Shown: in pieces, positions 59,454 through 64,000 of the stretch | Layout of the letters: each line of letters begins with the position of its first letter | How positions within the stretch are numbered: position 1 is the first letter of the stretch | From: Stictocephala bisonia | Taxonomy: Eukaryota; Arthropoda; Insecta; Hemiptera; Membracidae | Assembly (NCBI GenBank): GCA_035578905.1 | Contig: JAQJVL010000152.1 | Location: 992,001-1,056,000, forward strand | Direction of reading: 5' to 3' | DNA length: 64,000 nt | Notes under the pieces: model-generated | What the model was told of the DNA's origin: nothing | Seen by the model: only the letters and a program-made list of their open reading frames with translations | The model's database searches: none | Translations under genes and position numbers: made by a program

Positions 59454-60297
59454 GCAACAGCAGCTGATTTGACAGTAAATTTTTACCAACTGCACTCTAC
59501 TGATTGCTAAAGAGCTTGGCGATATTTTACTATCAAAAATATGTCCAAACCAATTATTGACTGCTTGGAAGATTTTTTTTACTGGCAACCACACTGTTTA
59601 GCAGTGACAACTGTAACATCCACAGTTATTTTGTGACAGGATGGGCGGCTCCAGGCATGGCAGTTAGTTTCCGCCGCTCTGCCCCACCAACCATCCATGC
59701 CCGGTAGTCGCTTAGTCACTAAAACTTTTCTTTTTCTAATTATCTTCCTCTAATTGCTACAGTGACCGCCCAATTAGGAGGCCGGTTCGAATAAAACCCG
59801 ATTCCTCTAACTTAAACTTTTAACGATTATTACCTCTGGTTGAAAACAGCTTCTGTGTGGTTCTGATTTAAATAGGGCTTCTGTGGTGTCGACGCAATCT
59901 TGTGTTTAACACACTTTTGTAACACCCGGTGTAATAACTTATTCATGATTGGTTTTTATGTTTCAAATAAAGCATTAATTTTATTTTATTCACGTTTGCC
60001 TACGTTTGATGTCATACTATACGAAGTGGGCTCTTCTTAATTTATTTTAATTTTATTCAACACATAATAATTTCACAATCATAAGTTCAGTAATGTATCA
60101 ATTTAAAATGTTCGTATTAGGGATATTTAATATCCAAAATTTGAACAGTGATTAATAATCAGACTCCAACCACCAAATATGGTTTACTGGTTGGACGTAC
60201 ACGATTTTTGAAGGTTCATTGGTTATTTATTGATGATTATAAATCATTGGTGTCGTCATTTTCAACAAAGCATCTAACCTTATTAAATTTGTTGTAG
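59454..60297. other. Probable end of the last en/inv intron
   Basis: Apart from the 3' splice site at 60296-60297 no feature is recognised. A GC-richer patch (59635-59810, with GGCCGGTTCGAATAAAACCC) is not a tRNA by inspection. Confidence 0.5.
60278..60297 (+). other. 3' splice site (acceptor) of the homeobox exon
   Basis: A pyrimidine-rich run, ACCTTATTAAATTTGTTGTAG, ends in AG at 60296-60297. The coding frame begins at 60298 with two bases of a split codon (GT), which fits the engrailed-family intron that interrupts the Gly codon, or follows the Arg-Ser microexon, just before the PR-rich linker. Confidence 0.85.
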
Positions 60298-60638
60298 GTC
60301 CCAGGACAAGAAGATTAAAGAAGAAGGACAAGCGGCCAGAAGAGAAGAGGCCTCGGACAGCGTTCAGTGGAGAGCAACTGTCAAGGCTGAAGAGCGAGTT
60401 TTCGGAGAACAGATACCTAACGGAGAGAAGACGACAGGAGCTGGCTGGAGAGTTAGGACTCAATGAGGCACAAATCAAGATTTGGTTCCAGAATAAGAGG
60501 GCTAAGATCAAGAAGGCTACGGGGGTTAAGAACCCCTTAGCGCTGCAGCTGATGGCTCAGGGTCTCTACAACCACAGTACCGTGCCGCTTAGCAAAGAAG
60601 AAGAGGAGCAACTGGCGGCGCAAGAGGCTGACGAATGA
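60298..60638 (+). CDS. en/inv: engrailed/invected homeobox protein, terminal coding exon
   Basis: This exon encodes a nuclear homeodomain transcription factor of the engrailed family, which in arthropods specifies posterior compartments and segment boundaries. After a split first codon (60298-60299) it reads [20 protein letters not shown] and continues open to TGA at 60636-60638 (112 full codons). The 60-residue homeodomain spans 60342-60521: it has RPRTAF in the N-terminal arm, LTERRRQEL in helix 2 and [14 protein letters not shown] in helix 3, including W48, F49, Q50, N51 and R53. It is followed by the EH5 domain, [22 protein letters not shown], and the arthropod-type tail [18 protein letters not shown]. 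Earlier domains (EH1, EH2, EH3) must lie on upstream exons and were not found in this window. Whether it is engrailed or invected cannot be settled from this exon, because the Arg-Ser microexon that marks invected would be upstream. No frame damage is seen. The family assignment is firm. Confidence 0.97.
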
Positions 60639-61028
60639 ACGTTAGGTAAATGCCTAGTTGTATGCCTATTACTGTATATGACTGATCTTATGTGAGGAAT
60701 ATCGTAAGGGAAGTAGTGCACACATCTGCACGTGCTGATTCCTTTTTTACATTAGCATATTTTCCAGGTAGATAATTAATACTATGTAAGTCAATCCGTT
60801 TCCTCTATACTGTATCTAGTATTCCCTGTTATTAAGGGTAATGATTAAGTTCTTAAATATAATACAAGTATTATAAAATGTAACTAGGGGACTTACTACT
60901 TTCGTGAGGAAAGATCAGTATTAACCATAGTTTATGCAAATTCGTAAATGCCAAGCAGTGATTTAAAAAACTTATATTAATTTCATTACTCGGCAAGTTG
61001 TTTAAAAGAAAAAGAAGAGTTACAAAAA
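60639..61028 (+). other. Probable 3' UTR of en/inv
   Basis: Follows the stop codon directly and is AT-rich. No AATAAA occurs before the 36-bp array at 61029 (only a TATAAA-type word near 60871). The first clean AATAAA downstream is at 61730-61735. The mature 3' UTR may therefore include the minisatellite, or use a variant signal. Confidence 0.5.
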
Positions 61029-61632
61029 GGATACCACTGTACGTGTATGGGCGAGCGGGTGGGTCAATGCCACTGTACGTGTATGGGCGAGCGGGTGGGT
61101 CAATGCCACTGTACGTGTATGGGCGAGCGGGTGGGTCAATGCCACTGTACGTGTATGGGCGAGCGGGTGGGTCAATGCCACTGTACGTGTATGGGCGGGA
61201 GGGTGGGTCAATACCTCTGTACGTCTATGGGTGGGTGGGTGGGTCAATACCTCTGTACGTGTATGGGTGGGCGTGTGGGTCAATACCACTGTACGTGCAT
61301 GGGCGAGCGAGTGGGTCAATGCCACTGTACGTGTATGGGCGGGCGGGTGGGTCAATACCTCTGTACGTGTATGGGTGGGCGTGTGGGTCAATACCACTGT
61401 ACATATATGGGCGAGCGAGTGGGTCAATGCCACTGTACGTGTATGGGCGGGCGGGTGGGTCAATACCTCTGTACGTGTATGGGTGGGCGTGTGGGTCAAT
61501 ACCACTGTACGTGTATGGGCGAGCGAGTGGGTCAATGCCACTGTACGTGTATGGGCGGGCGGGTGGGTCAATACCTCTGTACGTGTATGGGTGGGCGTGT
61601 GGGTCAGTACCACTGTACGTGTATGGGTGTAG
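61029..61632. repeat. 36-bp G4 minisatellite, locus 6, just downstream of en/inv
   Basis: About 17 units of CCACTGTACGTGTATGGGCG then AGCGGGTGGGTCAATG, period 36, G-rich strand on +. Variants (GGGCGGGCGGGTGGG, GGGTGGGCGTGTGGG, GGGCGAGCGAGTGGG) are arranged in a repeating three-unit order from about 61245 to 61600, a 108-base higher-order repeat. Open frames of 133-224 codons in three + frames and 165-197 codons on minus all come from the period. The array lies 391 bases past the stop codon, on the transcribed strand orientation that would put the G-runs in the RNA. Confidence 0.95.
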
Positions 61633-61639
61633 GCTTGTA

Positions 61640-62690
61640 CTTATTATTATCCAACTACAAATAAGCTTGTAAATAACGAATAAGCATTTCTTAGTCTTAA
61701 CACTTAATAATATGTATAACATTTAAAATAATAAACATACATTTAAATTTAAACTAAATAATTTGGGTTACACTTACTAATATTTAAAACAATCTGACAT
61801 ATACAAAACAATATCAACACTCAATCTGTAGGCTGCAATATCCTAAAACAAACAAAATATGGAAATTAAAACGAGACATGCTATTTCACTTAATACTTCA
61901 ATACTTAATACAAACGCCTTTGATAATTTACGCTATCTAAAAACTTAAAAGATTTGAAATATTTAGTTGTCATCTACTTGTTGGTTGGTATGAAAATAAT
62001 GCATTGGGTGTGTCTCAATGATGACTGAATATTGTTTAAATAAATGTTATAAGAACAGTATATGTTAAAGGTATTATTTCGTTTTATAACAAAACTGAAA
62101 ATATATAACGCAAACAGATGTTCTATCAACTTTATTACTTAGCTTAAATGCAGCTTTTTATACATTATTGACGGTTCAACCTGCTTAGCCTTGATTTAAT
62201 AGAAAGGACTATGAAAAATAGTTACTTAGTAATATGTCAAACTCCAACTAATCCACGATTATACGTCTTATACAATACACATTTTCTATGACTTAGAAGC
62301 GTGTCAATGAATCTGACTATAACAGCTTATTTTAATATAACTTATATTTACAATTTAAATTCCAGAAGGCTTTTTTATTTCTGAAGAAATTTGAAGTGTA
62401 CAATTTATGAACAAAACTGGAATCGAACCCGGATCTTTTGTAAATAATATGTAATGCTTATTTTAATAAACATATGTATCATCTACACCTAGATTACTCT
62501 CAAGTTAAACACATTCTCACTATCCCATCAAAAAGCCCTAGTTTTTGAACCCTTGTCAAACCCTTCGGGTACGACAGTGGAGCACCTCACGGTCAGGTGC
62601 TCTAATGTCGTAGTTGTGCTATTTCCTGGCTTACAGTATATGTGTTTGACAGGCGCTCCACTGTCGCTCGCCAGGTATATGCTCGTGGGC
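61640..62690. repeat. Dispersed repeat, copy B, with tRNA T-arm-like box B
   Basis: Collinear with 22650-22860 plus 25545-26290: AGGCTGCAATATCC, GATAATTTACGCTATC, CATCTACTTGTTGGTTGGTA, GACGGTTCAACCTGCTTAGC, then CTGGAATCGAACCCGG at 62417-62432 (one base pair of the box B stem weakened), then the hairpin at 62574-62608. Here the two parts are contiguous, so copy B is the better guide to the ancestral element. It contains the AATAAA at 61730-61735. Confidence 0.8.
62574..62608. repeat. Hairpin in dispersed repeat copy B
   Basis: ACAGTGGAGCACCT, loop CACGGTC, AGGTGCTCTAATGT. Compared with copy A (26172-26206), the GCGCCT/AGGCGC pairing has become GCACCT/AGGTGC, a paired change that keeps the stem, while the outer CACTGT arm is now TAATGT and no longer fully pairs. 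Confidence 0.88.
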
Positions 62691-62699
62691 ATGAACATC

Positions 62700-62940
62700 A
62701 AATCGATCGAATGTTCACAATCATGTCCATGTCTACGTCAAAACCCTCGTATTACTCGGGAGGACTTTCTCGTGGGCAAGCGAGGACATGTCCACATCAG
62801 CAAGTCTACGTTAAAAACGCCCATATTACTCGGGAGGACTTTCTCGTGAGCAAGCGTGGACATGTCCACATCAGCATGTCTACGTCAAAACGCCCACATT
62901 ACTCGGGAGGACTTTCTCGTGATCAAGCGTGGACATGAGG
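62700..62940. repeat. 74-bp tandem array (about 3.3 copies)
   Basis: The unit contains GGACATGTCCACATCAGCA, GTCTACGTCAAAACGCCCA and ATTACTCGGGAGGACTTTCT then CGTGAGCAAGCG. Copies are about 90 percent alike. Overlapping 65-98-codon + frames run through it and are not supported as genes. Confidence 0.92.
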
Positions 62941-63062
62941 CTCAGGAGACCATTATAAATTTCATTCGTATTATTAGTTCTGAACGCAGTAAAATTGGCG
63001 GTATTTCTTCTTTTTTGGTGGTGTTTTTTTCTTTTTTCGTTGTTGTAAACTGAATGCATTTT

Positions 63063-63127
63063 AGTATATACTTAGGCGACCGTACGTGCTAGTATATACT
63101 TAGGCGACCGTACGTGCTAGTATATAA
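63063..63127. repeat. 28-29-bp tandem repeat (2.3 copies)
   Basis: AGTATATACTTAGGCGACCG followed by TACGTGCT is present twice without change, then AGTATATA. The core CGACCGTACGTGC has the palindrome TACGTA-like GTAC inside it. Confidence 0.93.
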
Positions 63128-63479
63128 AGAGGATGAAGTGTATTAAGAACTTTGTAGTCTCAAGTACACTCCATAATAAAGGCATTTTCCAGTACATTTA
63201 AATATCTAAGATGGTGTGGGACCCCTAACACAGTAGGGTAAACCAGTTTGCCCCTAAAACTCCCAAAACAGTCCAAGGCATTGAAATCAATGACCCGAAA
63301 GTGATTTCTAATATTTTTAAAACGATTTTTATATTGACGTATAAGGTCATACTAGCTCATCTTTTATAAGTGACCTTTCTTCACATATGCATCTTGGTTC
63401 TACTGTTTCCTAGTTTTTTTATCATCAGTTTCTAAGTCTGAGGTAAGAGAAATTATTAGATATCCAAGATCTAAATCAA
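63128..63479. other. No recognised feature
   Basis: AT-rich sequence leading into a LINE relic. Confidence 0.5.
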
Positions 63480-64000
63480 GTGCAGACCATGATAATGTCT
63501 CATCAATCCACTAAAACAGTGCTGTGAATTTCTTGTTGAGCCACTTGTACATCTCATGAACGATTCATTTAAAGAGGGCGTTTTCCTAGATCTTCTGAAG
63601 TTGTCCTTATTGAAGCCATTACACACAAAAAAAGGAAGAATTAACATTCTAAATATTTTTAGACCGATTTCAATCAAGTCGACCTTCTCTAATTTTTTGA
63701 AATTACTGTTTATAACAGGCTATTGCCTTTCATAGATCGTGATAACATCTTGTTTAAAAACTAGTTTTGTTTTTTATGGGTAGTTGACAAAGTAGTTAAA
63801 ACCTTAGAAAATAGTAAATCCATTTCAGGAGTCTTCTTCAATCGTCGGAAGGCTTTCGATATGGTTCCACATAATTAGAATGGCCTATTAGAAAAGCTAG
63901 GGTGTATCGGAATTAGAGGTGTCAAATATTTGATTTCCATCCTATTCCAAAGAGCGTCGTCAAGTTGCTTAAATGTCTGTCTGTTAATGACTCGAATACT
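63480..64000 (+). pseudogene. LINE reverse-transcriptase relic, running off the window
   Basis: + strand pieces in order: KQCCEFLVEPLVHLMNDSFKEGVF (about 63505-63580), LLKLSLLKPLHTKKGR then NIFRPISI (about 63590-63680), VYNRLLPFIDRDNILFKN (about 63705-63760), and motif A-like SISGVFFNRRKAFDMVPHN (about 63815-63875), followed by LLEKLGCIGIRG. These are fingers and palm blocks of a CR1/Jockey-type reverse transcriptase. At least three frame changes and several stops separate them, and the expected catalytic Asp in motif A (FxDxxKAFD) is replaced. It is a dead copy; the FADD motif would lie beyond the window end. Confidence 0.85.

Noticed and set aside
59635..59810. Possible tRNA or small RNA with GGTTCGAATAAAACC
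   Set aside because: The box-B-like word has an altered end, and no cloverleaf or upstream box A could be found.
60227..60511. 94-codon minus-strand frame over the homeobox
   Set aside because: Antisense shadow of the engrailed/invected exon, which is certain on the + strand.
60998..61722. Open frames up to 224 codons next to en/inv
   Set aside because: All coincide with the 36-bp array and are open in several frames at once. They are not continuations of the homeobox gene.

Overview
This is a stretch of AT-rich animal nuclear DNA. It is almost certainly from an arthropod and most likely an insect with a large, repeat-rich genome. The key evidence is one unmistakable gene: the last coding exon of an engrailed/invected homeobox gene at 60298-60638 on the + strand. 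It carries a complete homeodomain, the EH5 domain and an arthropod-type C-terminus ([14 protein letters not shown]). No other host protein-coding exon, tRNA, rRNA or CRISPR array could be supported. No EH1, EH2 or EH3 coding sequence was seen upstream. If the gene has the usual engrailed-family structure, much or all of the first 60 kb may be its last intron; that is inference.

The rest is dominated by tandem repeats. I count about twenty arrays of different units covering roughly 24-25 kb, well over a third of the window. In order they are: 40 bp (2.9-3.8 kb); 36 bp (6.7-7.2 and 7.8-8.15 kb); 22 bp (8.55 kb); about 106 bp (8.9-9.7 kb); 20 bp (10.3 kb); a 9.8-kb, roughly 244-copy 40-bp satellite (10.66-20.43 kb); about 100 bp (27.1 kb); about 60 bp (30.8 kb); 33 bp (32.35-34.66 kb); 55 bp interrupted by 36 bp (42.25-44.3 kb); 119 bp (45.5 kb); 131 bp x2 (46.1 kb); 54 bp (48.7-52.25 kb); 15 bp (53.4 kb); 36 bp (54.7-55.5 kb); 59 bp (58.7-59.45 kb); 36 bp (61.0-61.6 kb); 74 bp (62.7 kb); and 28-29 bp (63.06 kb). 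Several unit lengths are multiples of three, so their long open frames (up to 719 codons) are by-products of periodicity, not genes.

Mobile elements fill much of the remainder. There is a largely complete but frameshifted Jockey/CR1-type LINE at 36.0-39.9 kb (minus), with ORF1, endonuclease and reverse transcriptase. There are LINE relics at 1.03-1.49, 46.8-47.35 (minus) and 63.5-64.0 kb, and an RTE-like LINE relic at 56.2-57.17 kb (minus). Three long fold-back (inverted-repeat) elements lie at 5.86-6.13, 21.49-22.29 and 23.32-24.51 kb. A dispersed repeat with a tRNA T-arm-like box B occurs twice, at 25.5-26.3 and 61.8-62.7 kb.

The most unusual signal is one 36-bp, G-quadruplex-prone minisatellite unit that recurs at six places in both orientations. 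One occurrence is a two-unit insertion inside the LINE endonuclease region. Another is a block of about 0.94 kb inserted inside an unrelated 55-bp tandem array, with a head-to-head orientation switch. This behaves like a mobile minisatellite rather than an ordinary local array.
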